From assembly GCA_018806985.1 (NCBI GenBank), contig JADANN010000411.1, positions 1-64,000 on the forward strand: DNA of 64,000 nucleotides. Reading direction: 5' to 3'. The position numbers and the translations under genes are program-made. The notes beneath the pieces are model-generated. The model worked only from the letters and a program-made list of their open reading frames with translations, searched no databases and was not told where the DNA came from. Shown piece after piece: positions 28,865 to 39,449 of this stretch (positions are counted from its first letter, which is position 1; each line of letters starts with the position of its first letter). This DNA is from Angiostrongylus vasorum (taxonomy: Eukaryota > Nematoda > Chromadorea > Rhabditida > Metastrongylidae).

Positions 28865-29730
28865 GTGAACGAAGACCTATCCAAACGTGACCGGCAGATT
28901 AGAGAAGACCTGTCTGAAGACTACGAGCTGCTTGTCGAAGAACTGAGAAGCTGTGCCGAGTTCGCCTCAGTTCTTCAAGCAAGAAGATCGGATCGCATCT
29001 CCATCACTACTAAGGAGTTGCTCGAGAAGAGAACGAAACTGAAGCTTGATCCTACTGCAACACGTTCAACATGGCTAGTAATAAAGGCCAGCTGCAAAAG
29101 AGCTTTGCAGGAAGATCTACAACGGTACAAGCAGAAGAAGTTGTGTGATTATAATATTTCGCTGTCAGCCCTGATGAACGAAGATGGGATTTTCAAAACT
29201 TCCCGCCATGATATGGAATTAATAGCGGAAACGTTCTACACCAACCTTTTCCGTTCCACAATTCCCTGCCACGGGACTCTAACATCCCGGCTGGAGAAAA
29301 ACCACCTGGAATTCATCAGTCCGAGGTTCGAGTTGAGATAGAAAGCGTGAAAAGAGGCACAGCTCTAGGACCAGCCAATGTCACCGCCGATTACCTTAGA
29401 GCTGGAAGCCACAATTTACATGTACTTCTCGCGTATCATATTACAGCCTACCTTCAAAAGGAAAAAGTCCCAGACCTGTGGAAGACGTCGCGCACGGTCA
29501 TCCTGCCCAAGAAAGAAGACCGAAGGGCTCTTCGTGACTATCGTCTCATATGCTTGTTGAGTGTACTCTACAAGCTTTTCACGAAGATTATCCTTTCGCG
29601 CCTATCATGGACATTGGATGAGGCGCAATCAGTCGAGCAAGCAGGATTTCGAAAAAGATTTTGCTCCATGGACCACATGCAAACCGTGTCCAGTGTCATG
29701 AAGTTTGTCAGGAATACCACCTGCCTTTAG
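28865..29730 (+). pseudogene. RTE-A reverse transcriptase, N-terminal half, two frames
   Basis: Frame 1 (28,865-29,341): NEDLSKRDRQIREDLSEDYE, LLEKRTKLKLDPTATRST, ALMNEDGIFKTSRHDMEL. Frame 2 (29,347-29,730): LGPANVTADYLRAG, YLQKEKVPDLWKTSRTVILP, SVLYKLFTKIILSRLSW, EQAGFRKRFCSMDHM. These are the fingers and start of the palm of a non-LTR RT. A stop at 29,339 separates the frames. Confidence 0.75.
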
Positions 29731-29744
29731 ACCTAACCTCTGTC

Positions 29745-30486
29745 GACTACGGAAAAAGTGTTTGACGGTGTCGAAACGAATGCAATACTGTCAGCGCTCG
29801 TCGACCAAGGAGTGGACCCGTCCTACATAAGAACTCTGTCAGACTGTTACCGAAACTGCACTGCGACAAGCTTTTCCATCGACCTCTTACCGGGCCTGTA
29901 GGAAAAGAGGTTCGACAGGGTGACACAATATCGCCAAAGCTGTTCAGTGCCGCGCTACTGTGGATAATGAAGTCACTCGACTGGGATGAGAAAGGCATAG
30001 AAAGGCATACGCACTGATGGAAAATTCCTATCAAAGCTTCGTTTTGCCGACGACTTCGTCGTCTTCTCAAGAAAGCGGAGCAGAGACGATGATCAACGAG
30101 CTTAATGAGGAGGGAAAAAAGGATCAGACTGCGCGTGAATCGGAAGAAGACCCAGCTCATGAAAAATCCATGGTGCGATGGCGAAAAAAATTGAATTGGA
30201 TGGCTCTTTCATTACAGAGACTACCTACGTATACTTGGCGATCAATGAACATGGAAACAACATAAAGGAGGAACTAGATAGAAGAAGGAGAGCAGCTTGG
30301 GCCGAATTCGGGCCTCTCAAAGAAGCCACCGGCCAACTGAAGGACCCCAAAATCCGCGCTCATCTCTTCGATTCTATGGTCCTGCCAGCGCTCTGTTATG
30401 CTGCGAATACGTGGGTTGATACTTCAACTACGTCAAGAATGCTTCGCACTACTCACAGAGCGCTTGAGCGGTCTTCTGAAATATAG
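29745..30486 (+). pseudogene. RTE-A reverse transcriptase, palm and C-terminal part
   Basis: The sequence continues with a VDY-like stretch (29,740), VDPSYIRTLSDCYRNC (29,810-29,860) and the catalytic box RFADDFVVFS at 30,040-30,070 (FADD at 30,043-30,054). Frames at 30,017-30,265 and 30,178-30,486 carry the connecting region (IKEELDRRRRAAWAEFGPLK; HLFDSMVLPALCYAANTW). The active-site residues are kept though the frame is broken. Confidence 0.7.
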
Positions 30487-30830
30487 TCGGCACTCTCAAT
30501 ATCTAGCCGGAATGCGAAGCTCCAACCTTCGAAATCTGTCACATCCTCGAGATCCAGGAGAATATACATCGATGGCGAAATATCGATGTGCCGGTCACAT
30601 AATGGGAAGAACAGACGACAGATGGACGGAAAGAACAGTAGAGTGGACTCCAAAAGAATGCAAACGTCCCCTAGAACGACCACATACACGTTGGGCGAAC
30701 GTGTTCGTAAACAAGGTTACTCAGCTGTATCCGCAGCTGCAGTTGTTTTACAGATCACGGTATGAGACTCGCACGCCCTACCATGCTCGAACAAGATCAC
30801 CACCATAGCAACTAAGTGTATTAATTGAAT
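30487..30830 (+). pseudogene. RTE-A C-terminal region
   Basis: GMRSSNLRNLSHPRDPGEYTS, then YRCAGHIMGRTDDRWTERTVEWTPKECKR and HTRWANVFVNKV (frame 30,398-30,808). This is the typical RTE end domain with a GH.MR.DDRW signature. The element ends near 30,830. Confidence 0.65.
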
Positions 30831-30974
30831 CCCAGAAAAAATTCTTGACTCACAAGACACTACACTTACGACATAAGTGTCTAACGGATCGCCCGTAACG
30901 AAGATGAATTAAATGTTATTTTGGACAAAACAATTAGATAGGTGGAACCATTTATACTGGTTACTTGCTGGTTA

Positions 30975-31290
30975 CATGGATACTTGGACGGCGCGTCCTC
31001 ACTGGTTGTGCGGGCCACCGCATAATTCCCACTTTTCGAAGTTTTGATGGTTCAGCCATTGTACTTCCCTAGAGCCCCGAGGTCATCCTGACCAAAGTCT
31101 GCTCTAGGCCTTCACCACTACAGGTAGTCGTAGCCCATGTGGATCAGATGGGGACTTACGGCCATGCGACGAGTTTGATACAAGGACGTTGACGGATCCT
31201 GATATAGGTTTACTCTTAGCTGAGATTCCTGGTGGAAACGCCGGAGTCTTCTCAGCTTGGGAGACCCTGCCGGGTGGATCTGAAATCACA
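30975..31290 (-). repeat. R3 copy
   Basis: Plus-strand CCTCACTGGTTGTGCGGGCC, TTGATACAAGGACG(T)TG and GTTTACTCTTAGCTG are the complement of R3. Orientation is opposite to the copies at 6,100, 24,310 and 50,205. Confidence 0.55.
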
Positions 31291-31856
31291 GAATACAGAA
31301 GGAGCAATAACCAAAATTTCCAGAAGGCTCGATGAGTGGCATCGTCAGCATGTGCGTCATCCAGCCTATCAGTAAATACGCAAGTCGGCTTTAATTCGGT
31401 AAATTTTTGAAACGACACTTCTAAAGAAAAGCGCCATGTGAAGAAAAAGGATTAAAGAAATCTCAATAGAAGCACCGCTGGAATTTGCTATGAAATAACT
31501 TCTGAAGATGCTATGAAATAAACGAGGAATTCTTCTTTTTGCCTTACTCACTGACCTAGAAAACCCTGAAAAACCGTGAAAAACAACTGCATTATAAGGA
31601 ATGATGTATGACTACACGGATTTGAACTAAACGAGGTTAACAGTAGATGTAAACGGAAGCCCTGTATTGGTTAAGTAACACTTACGGGTCTATCCAGTAT
31701 GATAAGGTTTTCCTCAGACAAGTTTTACTTGCAGAGTATTCGAAGCCGTTACTTGCATTTGTTCGTAGAACTAATAACGTTGGTGCGCGAATAACTGCAG
31801 TTCTTGCTAAAATAATTATCCTAGAAGGTCAGAAAACCCAAAGGATATAAAAGAAT
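31291..31856. other. unassigned stretch
   Basis: No gene or known repeat copy is seen. AT-rich. Confidence 0.35.
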
Positions 31857-32110
31857 GGAGCTCACGGCGTTCATTAATCCATCGTTGGAAGCGGTTAAAT
31901 GCATATCTGGCCTTTACAATAATGACTCACGGTGGCCTACCGATGTATCGAGCCAGTGTTGCTATCTTCCCAGACAACTTTGGTACCAGTTTGCCGAACT
32001 CGGAGAGATGGAAGGCTTGGTGAGCCATGGGAGCGGGGGATCGATTCCACGAGTGTGTTGCAGAGCGCCTCCGACCGCTGCGTCTGCGTCACATGCACCA
32101 CACACGCTCT
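31857..32110 (-). repeat. SINE-2 copy
   Basis: Minus orientation: tail complement near 31,860-31,900, CGATGTATCGAGCCAG, TTGGTACCAG, CGATTCCACGAGTGTGTTG and the head complement GCGCCTCCGACC. A small insertion (GTCTGCGTCACATGCACCA) splits the A-box region. Confidence 0.7.
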
Positions 32111-32595
32111 CAGAAAACTTATGAAACCTAGTTACGATGGGAAAATATGGTACATGAATGGTACAGGTATTATAATTTGCAAAATATGACCAAAAAAACT
32201 AGTAGAGTCACACGGAACTGTGCAAAACCTGCATATGTTTCTCCGAAATCCACTGTGTCAAACATGGGAAGAGGATTTTGGTAGCATTTCAGCTGTTTAT
32301 ATGGAACAGAATATGTAATAGCAGTATAGATGATTTCAGATGATCTAAACGAGCAACCAGAATTATCCGCTACCCAGAGGCTTCCTGATGTGACAAAACT
32401 GGTCTCTTTGGGCGAATGGTTGAGGTTGTGTGACTGTAAAACAAAAAATAATCGCAACAAAATTTCACGGAATAGCCAGCTGAGGTGCTCACATAATTTC
32501 TAATGCTTCAGAATGGCATTATGGTATTAGTATTTTATTATTATTATTATTGTTCTTACCATTAATTGTCATCATTACTATTATTATTTAAAAAG
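32111..32595. other. unassigned stretch with ATT tract
   Basis: No gene is seen. A TTA simple tract lies at 32,533-32,590, directly against the following SINE-2. Confidence 0.4.
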
Positions 32596-32875
32596 GGCGC
32601 GTGTGATGCAGTGGTTGGAGGCGCCACTGCGACACACACGTGGAATCGATCACCGCGCCCATGGCCCAGCAAGCTTTCCATCCCTCCGGGGGTAGGCAAA
32701 TTGGTACCAAACTTATCTGGAAGGAGAGCAGCACTGGCTCGATACATGGGTAAGCCACGGCATCATTGTAAAGGCCAGATATGCATTCAGTCACCTCCGG
32801 CAATACTTAATGAAGTCGAATGCATGGCGCAACACTCAGAGACTGATCAACGTCGAGAGCTTTATCCTTTTTTTT
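32596..32875 (+). repeat. SINE-2, near full copy
   Basis: Head GCGCGTGTGATGCAGTGG, B-box-like GGAATCGATC, middle CAAATTGGTACCAAACTTATC and GGCTCGATACATGGG, tail GACTGATCAACGTCG ending in a T-rich run. With the minus copy at 31,857 it makes an inverted pair about 490 bases apart. Confidence 0.7.
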
Positions 32876-32907
32876 ACCACCATTAATTAATATTATTACT
32901 ATTAACA

Positions 32908-33230
32908 CCCAGGATCAACTTTCTGTTAACCTCGGCATTGGATTATGAACTGGAAGTGGAAGACACCTGAAAAAACGGTGGGTTTTTTTCGACAATCCAT
33001 AGATCTTGTAATAATCGTGCAGATTTTCGTCCCTCTGTTTGTGCTGTTGAAGTATTTGACCTAGTAATATGTGCATCAGTGTACCTTCCAAGCTCTGAAG
33101 AAGGCGATTCTGCCGAAACATCAGCTGCGATTATGTTGTATGTGTGTTCTTTTATGGAAGCAAACGTATGCTGTTTAACACGCGATTGCTCAGAGAGAAA
33201 AGGACGAATTATTACTATTCCTCTCATTTA
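32908..33230 (+). mobile_element. PLE termini, one minus end and one plus 3' region
   Basis: 32,911-32,940 is a PLE terminus in minus orientation (GATCAACTTTCTGTTAACCTCGG). 32,955-33,215 is plus: 3' untranslated (ACGGTGGGTTTTTTTCGAC), hammerhead-like motif (33,085-33,126) and terminal region (TTATGTTGTATGTGTG). No coding part. Confidence 0.55.
33085..33128 (+). ncRNA. hammerhead-ribozyme-like motif, well preserved core
   Basis: Stem I side CAAGCT, core CTGAAGA (33,095-33,101), stem II GGCG-ATTC-TGCC, GAAAC (33,115-33,119), ATC then AGCTGC. All core boxes are present; stem III has no room to form in one molecule. Confidence 0.6.
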
Positions 33231-33349
33231 TTATTAATTATTATTATTAGTTACTACTATTACTATTATTACCAATTATTAGCTATTATCATTTTGTTCT
33301 GTTTTGTTTTGTTTTGTTTTGCTTTGTTTTTGTTTTGTTTTGCTATTCG
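33220..33349. repeat. TTA tract and TTTTG tract (RTE-B tail)
   Basis: 33,222-33,290 is a TTA/ATT tract; 33,296-33,345 is mainly TTTTG repeats, which on the minus strand is an AAAAC tail directly at the 3' end of the following RTE-B copy. RTE LINEs commonly end in short simple repeats. Confidence 0.65.
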
Positions 33350-33500
33350 CCATGTGCTCTCACCTGTCACCTGTAGTCCCATTGATCGACGACTGACTTG
33401 AGCGGGCAGCAGTAAGTCATCCATTTTTCACTGTCGCGTTCAAGAGTAGCCCAGAGGGCTCTCCTCGCTCTAAGGACTCGTCGAATATCATGTCTTTCTT

Positions 33501-35039
33501 CTAGGCTTTTCGTGAAGAACTCCGACTATCGAGACGGTGGTCTTCCTGCACTGCGTTTAACATCTGAGGAATCCAGTAACCAACAGCTCGTGTCCATCGC
33601 TTGGCGTTCACACCCATTACATGTCTGGCCCACCTTATCTTCGACCGCTTGACGTACAGAACGGCATCTTTCATTTTTGATCGTTGACGGAGGTCGGAGA
33701 TTCGGATGCAATCCCTTAGTTGTGTGAAACGGGATGCTCCTAGCATCGTCCTTTCCACTGCGCGTTCTATAACACTGTGTGATCCTTCATTTTACTTACG
33801 CAGCGACTAGGTGTTTCTGACGCATAGGTTAGGGCACGAAGTACCGTTGAGTCGAAAAGGTGGGCACGGAGTCGGGTGTTCTTTGTCCTCTTCACTACAT
33901 CCTCGATGCTCTTGAAAGCTCCCCAAGCCACTCATTTCCTTCTGCTGAGCTCTTGAGCTAAGTTGTTAAACATGTTCATTTCCCGACCTGGATAGGTGAT
34001 GCTGGAGCATACGGAGATATTCATTGAATTGAGCGTAAGTGAGGCATACGAAACCAATCCGTTCCTCATGAGCATCGTTTTTGTGAAATTTAGTCGAAGA
34101 CCAATCTTTCCACAGGCTTTGTCAAAGTCGACAAGCATACGTTCCGCTCGGCTAATGTTTTGTTTTATAAGGATGGTGTTATCAGCAAAGCAGGGACATA
34201 TTATCTCATTCTAAAATTCGCGTGACGTTCTGGAGGGTGGCGGTGAACAATTTCGGCGAGATGGTATCGCCTTGTCTAATGCCTTTTTAGACGTCGATGC
34301 TAATATCGTTGTAGAATGGTGATATCTTGTTTGTGAAATTTTTGTACAGCTCACTCCTCAACCTTTATGAGTTGAGTAGTGAATCCATGACTATCAAGGG
34401 GTTCCATGACTGCTTCCGTCTCAATTGGGTCAAAGGCTTTCTTTAAATGGTTGGAAGTGAGACAGAGCGGTCTTTTGTACTTTTGCGATACTTCAGTGAG
34501 TCTTCTTATTCTGTAGATGTGGTCCATCGTACTAAATCGTTTTTTGAAACCCTGCTTGCTCACATGGCTTTCCTTCGTCCAGTGTTCTGTCATTTCTGTT
34601 TAGGATTACTCGAGTGAGAAGTTTGTAGACCATAGACATCATGCGGGTTGGGCGGTGGTTGCCGATATCGTGTAGGTCACCCTTCTTGAACAACAACACG
34701 GTTGTGCTGGTCTTTCACTGAGTAGGGACCCTGAATTCAGGCAGGTAACGTGTGAGGAGCCGAGCCAGTGCGTTTATGGGGACTGGCGGAAGGTTCTTCA
34801 GGTGTTCTGATCTTATCTTGTCCGGGCCTGGTGCTGTTCGATTTTTCCGACAAAATGGCATGTTGGATCCCAGAAGGGAGAACCGGTGGTACAATATATC
34901 CACCCTTTATTTCATATAACGGAAGGCAGACGTGGCTATCGAAGAGATCTGAGTAGTATTTGTGAATGATTTTCTTCATTGCCGTTCTGGATGCTGTAAC
35001 TGTTTCGTTTGGGGGTCGAACTGCAATCATCTCGGTCAT
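33501..35039 (-). pseudogene. RTE-B reverse transcriptase and C-terminal region, copy 3
   Basis: Frames on the minus strand: 35,039-34,737 (MTEMIAVRPPNETVTASRTAMKKI, LPSGIQHAIL), 34,593-34,351 (KQGFKKRFSTMDHIYRI, CLTSNHLKKAFDPIETEAV), 34,138-33,932 (KACGKIGLRLNFTKTMLM, LGREMNM-like) and 33,758-33,501 (SDLRQRSKMKDAVLYVKRSKIRWARHVMGV). The order is that of the plus copy. Frameshifts and stops lie between the frames. Confidence 0.7.
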
Positions 35040-35435
35040 GTAGTCGGCGAAGCTTCAATTCGCTTTGCGAATCTTTTCCCAGTCTCCCTACTTCGACCAT
35101 AACTGCTGTTCTTCTCTCCTTGAGATCTTCCTTTATGGGCTGTGTGTATTGTTGTGCAAGCTCGGATGTGAGTTGGTGGTTGAATGGTGCTCGTGCGATT
35201 CCACGCTGGCGTATCGGCTCGAGTGTTTCTGCAGACAGACGTCTCATGGCGACTTTCGGACTCTCAACTTTCATAGCGGTAATGTGAAGATTTTGAGTGA
35301 GCTGATCGTATTCTTCGTCGATATTATCGACAACGGCATCTTCCCAACAGCCGACTAATGAATTGAATAAGTCCCTGTTTGCGGTGGTTCTGTGAATTCG
35401 GTTTTTGAATTTAACGGCTTTTTCCTTTTTTTCTT

Positions 35436-36182
35436 CTACGAGAAATAGAATTTTGCATGAAGGAGACGTGGTCTGATCTCGGGTAGAATTTTTGGGACAA
35501 TAGCGACATCGGTTAGGCAGAACCTTCTGTTTACTACGATGTGGTCTATTTCGTTATGGTACTCTCCATTGGGGCACTCCGTCTTCCAGCGTTGAGGATG
35601 GGGCTTTTGGAATTGCGAGTTACCATGGATGGTCTTTATCGTCACGATAAACTCAGATAGCCGCTCACCCTCTTCGTTCCATTTTAATCCATGGGTCTCA
35701 ATGTGACTTTCTTCAGACGTTCTTCTTGATCCAATCTTGACGTTGAAGGCTCCAGTGATGACCTTGAAGAATGTATGGTCTTCTCTGTAGAAGTTCTTCA
35801 AGTCCATATAAAACGCTTCCACTTCTTTTTCGTCATACTATGATTCCGGCGCGTAAACGAAGAAGATTGTCAATGCCGGAATTCATCCACATCTTTTTAA
35901 TCGTAAACGTCCGATTCGGGTTGTAAGCTGTACGAACGAATCGATGTTCACGGACAAACTCGTATTGACGAAAACGCCGATACCACCGACTCCTGTACTG
36001 TCACATGCTCCCAGGAACAGTTCTTCTCCGGTGTCATAGACGGCGTTGAATGGATGGCGTCGTCTCGTCTCGGCCGGGCCGATGTCGTCGTAAATTATCC
36101 TTCTTACTTGCGTGAGCAAATCCTCTATCAAAGATTCGTGCATTGTAAATACAGATCGTCGCTTTAGTTCTTGGTAATCCAA
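35436..36182 (-). pseudogene. RTE-B APE endonuclease, copy 3
   Basis: Two minus-strand frames. 36,182-35,883: the MHESLIEDLLTQVRRIIYD stretch and PAETRRRHPFNAVYDTGEELF, GVGGIGVFVNTSLS. 35,822-35,436: MEAFYMDLKNFYREDHTFFKVITGAFNVKIG (usually GDFNAKIG), VNRRFCLTDVAIVPK, ending IRPRLLHAKFYFS. The catalytic GDFN has become GAFN, so activity is not expected. Confidence 0.7.
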
Positions 36183-36765
36183 GCAGCTTCCATTGGCCCT
36201 GAGGTCTTAGAAGCCTCTCCGTACTCGTCTTACCCTACGCTGCCGAAATGGGAGCTTTTTCGCGGTCAGGGAATGAGGCCCGTTTCTTGTACTGTTTTTT
36301 AGCTTTTTGATACCCACGTATAACTTGCTGGGCGCTGGACATGGGGACTGGGTGTACTCACGGGTGACTTGCCAGGCTGTCCCAGAGTGGACATGGAGGT
36401 TATTTGTTAAAGCGACTCCTAACCGCCTTCCATATACCTCCCTGTCACTTAATTGCAGGCTTTTGGCCTAATTAACTCGTAGAATACAATCTGCATTAAC
36501 TAGGACGCACCCACACACGGATGCATGAATATGCCTCGTAAATACAGAAAGCATGTACCAAATCGGCGCAACAGAACCAGGGAGTCCATCGCCTGGGTCC
36601 AACTGCATCTCAGGGAAGCAAAGGTCGCTTTTTGTTCCACGATTAACCCGCTATCCGCCACCTGAAGACGCGCCACCTAGCCTCGCGACTAACCTGCTAT
36701 AACGATCCCTCATATGAGGGAGATCCGTGGCATATAAACACATATTGATTATTAAAAGATGAAAA

Positions 36766-37035
36766 AAGCTCTCGGCGTTGATCAATCCTTGAGGGATGCG
36801 CCATACATTCGACTTCATTAAGCATCGTTGGAGGTGATTGAATGCATATCTGGCCTTTACAATGATTCGCAGAGGCCTACCGATGTATCGAGCCAATGCT
36901 GCTATCCTTCCAGACAAATCTGGTACCAGTTTGTCGAGCCCGGAGGGATGAAAGGCTTGGTGAGCCATGGGCGCGGTGAGCTGTTCCACGTGGGTGTACC
37001 AGAGGCGCCTCCAAACACTGCGCCACGCGCGCCCT
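36766..37035 (-). repeat. SINE-2, near full copy
   Basis: Tail complement GATCAATCCTTGAGGGATGCGCC, CGATGTATCGAGCCAATGC, TCTGGTACCAG, GGCTTGGTGAGCC and the head complement GCGCCTCCAAACACTGCGCCACG. It abuts the 5' end of RTE-B copy 3. Confidence 0.7.
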
Positions 37036-37039
37036 TATG

Positions 37040-37225
37040 TTGATTATTATTATTATTGTTTACTGTTATTATTGCTATTATTATTAATATCGTTGTTATT
37101 GCTTACTGTTAACAACAATGCTATCACTATTGTTAGCATCACTTTTTTTCCTTTCTCCTAGCCCCTTCTTTTTTTGGCATTTCGTTGTCTTTTTTTTCCT
37201 AAGGTTTTACTATGTCAGCACTACA
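37040..37225 (-). repeat. TTA-rich tract and CLU far 5' flank fragment
   Basis: A TTA/TTG simple run at 37,040-37,100 then AACAACAATGCTATCACTATTGTTAGC, which is the same segment as 13,005-13,045 in the mosaic block. Confidence 0.45.
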
Positions 37226-37690
37226 AGCTGTGGAGCTAAACGAGATCAAGGAGCTGTCATCCCTTGATCGCAGTAAAGGTACATCTAAGAAACAGATTTA
37301 GAGCAGCCACCAATGTGTGCAGAGGAAAGGAGCAGAAGGAAGAATCCATGAGATTCGGGAGCTAAGCAGCCATTTCCAGTGCCCACGAAAGCGCAACCTT
37401 TCAAGATAGGTATATGGGGAAGGCGACCCCCCGCAAACCATAATTCCAACGAAGATGAGATCCCGTTTATATTGCCGTTTATTAAGAAGGGCCAGCTTGA
37501 AGAATTCGGTAACTGTGATTGGAATATCACGGAACACTCCAAGACTCCAGCCAGTTCGCAACAACTTGGATGACCATCTAGGTGTAACGCAGAACTGCGT
37601 ATTATGCGCACGTAAGGGGGTCGAATACGTTAGCGAAGCGATAAGCCCAATTTGTGCCCGTATAAAATAACATCTAATCAGTTAATTCAA
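37226..37690 (+). mobile_element. PLE linker and remnant GIY-YIG
   Basis: AAACAGATTTAGAGCAGCCACC, GCCAGCTTGAAGAATTCGG and GTGATTGGAATATCACGG match the linker at 13,180-13,460. The nuclease is reduced to EYVSEAISPICARIK with a large internal deletion. Confidence 0.55.
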
Positions 37691-37734
37691 ATGGGAACCA
37701 AATCAACCCACTTGGGTCGGGCATAGAAATTTAA

Positions 37735-37952
37735 CAGGAAAAAATTTTAACCTTTTTTATTTACTGCCTACTGTAATTTTTAACGGCACGGTATCATGTG
37801 AAATACAACTAAGATGACGCTGAGATGTTTGCAAAACTCAGGACTGCAGGTGTCTGAGGTGGGAAACGAACGCACTATTGTCCTTTCCGGGGACTAACGC
37901 GTTCACCACCACACCATGCAGGTCTTTTTGTTTCGCCTGTCGCTTATATAGT
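37735..37952 (-). repeat. SINE-1, first arm of an inverted pair
   Basis: Plus-strand TTTATTTACTGCCTACTG, GGTGGGAAACGAACGC, CGTTCACCACCACACCATGC, the complement of SINE-1. Confidence 0.6.
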
Positions 37953-37953
37953 T

Positions 37954-38065
37954 CTCGTATGGTGTGGTAGTGAACGCGTTACTACCCGGAAAGGACGATA
38001 GCGCGTTCGTTCCCTACCGCAGACACCTGCCGTCCGGAATTTTGCAAATATCCCAGTATCATCTT
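37954..38065 (+). repeat. SINE-1, second arm of an inverted pair, truncated
   Basis: CGTATGGTGTGGTAGTGAACGCG, GCGCGTTCGTTCCCTACC and GAATTTTGCAAATATCCCAG. The body is missing, so the arms differ in length. Confidence 0.6.
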
Positions 38066-38089
38066 TGCAGATGATTTTGTGGCACAGGA

Positions 38090-38440
38090 ACCGAAAACGT
38101 CATTTGGTGAGTGTGCGGCGAAGCTGTTTTATTCTCAATTTGGTTGAATTCTTCGTTTCAACTTCGTGTGTGATAATCAAGAAATTTGCGAGTTACGGAG
38201 CTTAAAATCCACATGAACCTGGCAAACCATCATTCTCCCACCAGATTATTGAATTTGAATTGTTATTGACGTGCTGAATTTCTTCTGGTTTTAAACAAAC
38301 TCAAAGCTATTTGCGGTTTACTCTTAGTTGGGTTTCGTCATGGATGCGCAGGACTTCTTCTTAGCTTGGAGGACTCTTCCAGGGGGGATGAATGCCCTCA
38401 CTTTACATCGCAGCCCGTCACCCAAGAACACCTCCTGGAG
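38090..38440. mobile_element. PLE terminal region and R3 scrap, inverted relative to 24,340-25,080
   Basis: 38,090-38,330 is the complement of 24,720-25,075; 38,335-38,440 is the complement of the first part of R3. The joined order (PLE terminal, R3) is the same in both places, so they descend from one composite segment. Confidence 0.45.
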
Positions 38441-38469
38441 GTGGTAAACAGTTAAGAGTAATAACACAC

Positions 38470-39010
38470 CTCATATTAATCGAAATGAACTAATGCGAAA
38501 GAATTTCCAGTTCCACTTCCAAAAACCAAAAATGAACAGCAGGGATGAATGCCTCGTAATCACGCGTGATATTGGGCAGTATTTAAACCTGCTATTCTGA
38601 TGGGAGGGGAACATTACACTTCAATGTGAACTCTTTGCCGTTGGTCTCCACGTGACATATTCAGTGGAAGACTTACGGAAAACGGTGAGTGTGCAAAGAA
38701 ACTATTCTGTGTTTAATGTGATTGAGATCTTGATTTAGCACTTTCTCTGTTTGGTTATGGAGGTGTTTGGCTGGATAGGTTGAGGTTAACTTAACTTTTC
38801 CAGGCTCTGAGGAAGGCGAAATCTACCGAAACATCAGCTCGTGCGTAAATAAAGAAATAAAATAACACCTCGTGTTTGTGAAAGAAGAATATAATAAACT
38901 AAAGTAGATATTCGACAGAGAGCACAGGTCTTGCCGGTAACCGTTGAAGGTTAGTTGTACTTAAGGAAAACTTTGTTATAAATTTATGAAGATTTGCAGA
39001 GAATAGTGGA
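38470..39010 (+). mobile_element. PLE 3' end with hammerhead-like motif
   Basis: C-terminal end of the GIY-YIG region (38,520-38,590; NSRDECLVITRDIGQYLN-like), 3' untranslated region, hammerhead-like motif (38,800-38,842) and the shared flank AATAAAATAACACCTCG. No intact coding part. Confidence 0.6.
38800..38842 (+). ncRNA. hammerhead-ribozyme-like motif
   Basis: CCAGGCT, CTGAGGA (38,807-38,813), AGGCGAAATCTACC, GAAAC (38,828-38,832), ATCAGC. Core boxes intact; stem II has one mismatch (TACC for TGCC or CGCC). Confidence 0.55.
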
Positions 39011-39449
39011 TAAAAAAGTGCGACATAAATAAGTCCTTCATAAACGGGTTACGCATTCCATGAAGCGTAGTAGAGCTGACGAGTAAAAGTATGTTTGGCT
39101 TGTGCTATAGAGAGTTTCTCTGGCATATAGAGAATTATCTATCTACCTGACAATTATTCTTTATAATTCTGCGTATTTAATAAAGGGATTTCCTTTTGGC
39201 GACGCGACAGAGGAGAGGACGGGACCGGACGGCACCATATCACTAACTATATTGCCTATTTGCCCAGTGGTACAACCAGAATTGGCAATGCCATCTTGAC
39301 TCCTTCTATGGCAGCCTACAATGGTATAACCAGTACAGCCTAGATCATCTCCCCTTCCCCGTTCTAGCAATGCCGAATGAATCTCCACCCCTTGTTTAGT
39401 ATAGCATGTTACGTTGGCCCTGCCTCCCAGTATTTGTCCACAATTCAAT
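39011..39449. other. unassigned stretch with a 95-codon minus-strand frame
   Basis: The frame at 39,161-39,448 (minus) is rich in Gly, Ser and Cys (GCHRRSQDGIANSGCTTGQ) and matches no family in this window. Its first codon is TTG, so it is more likely an internal exon or chance than a gene. I do not recognise it. Confidence 0.3.

Larger units (their letters stand above)
27815..30830 (+). mobile_element. RTE-A LINE, copy 2, roughly full length
   Basis: A 5' region (27,815-27,950; CTGATCCACATCGTAGTGAAGACCTGG, shared with 58,214), APE endonuclease (27,950-28,528), a damaged spacer (28,530-28,860), RT N-terminal part (28,865-29,341), RT core (29,347-29,730 and 29,745-30,055) and a C-terminal region (30,060-30,810). 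About 3.0 kb, near the usual size for RTE elements. Frameshifts at about 28,530, 29,340, 29,730 and 30,010 make it inactive. Confidence 0.8.
33350..36730 (-). mobile_element. RTE-B LINE, copy 3 (minus), roughly full length
   Basis: On the minus strand: 5' region (36,730-36,200; matches 42,640-43,140), APE endonuclease (36,180-35,440), connecting region (35,274-34,936), RT (34,930-33,930) and C-terminal region (33,758-33,430), then the AAAAC tail. About 3.4 kb, the same as the plus copy at 42,640. Frameshifts break the frame several times. Ancient relative to the plus copy or equal in age; not measured. Confidence 0.8.

Noticed and set aside
33220..33349. CRISPR-like or satellite array
   Set aside because: Simple TTA and TTTTG runs without spacers; a eukaryotic microsatellite and a LINE tail.
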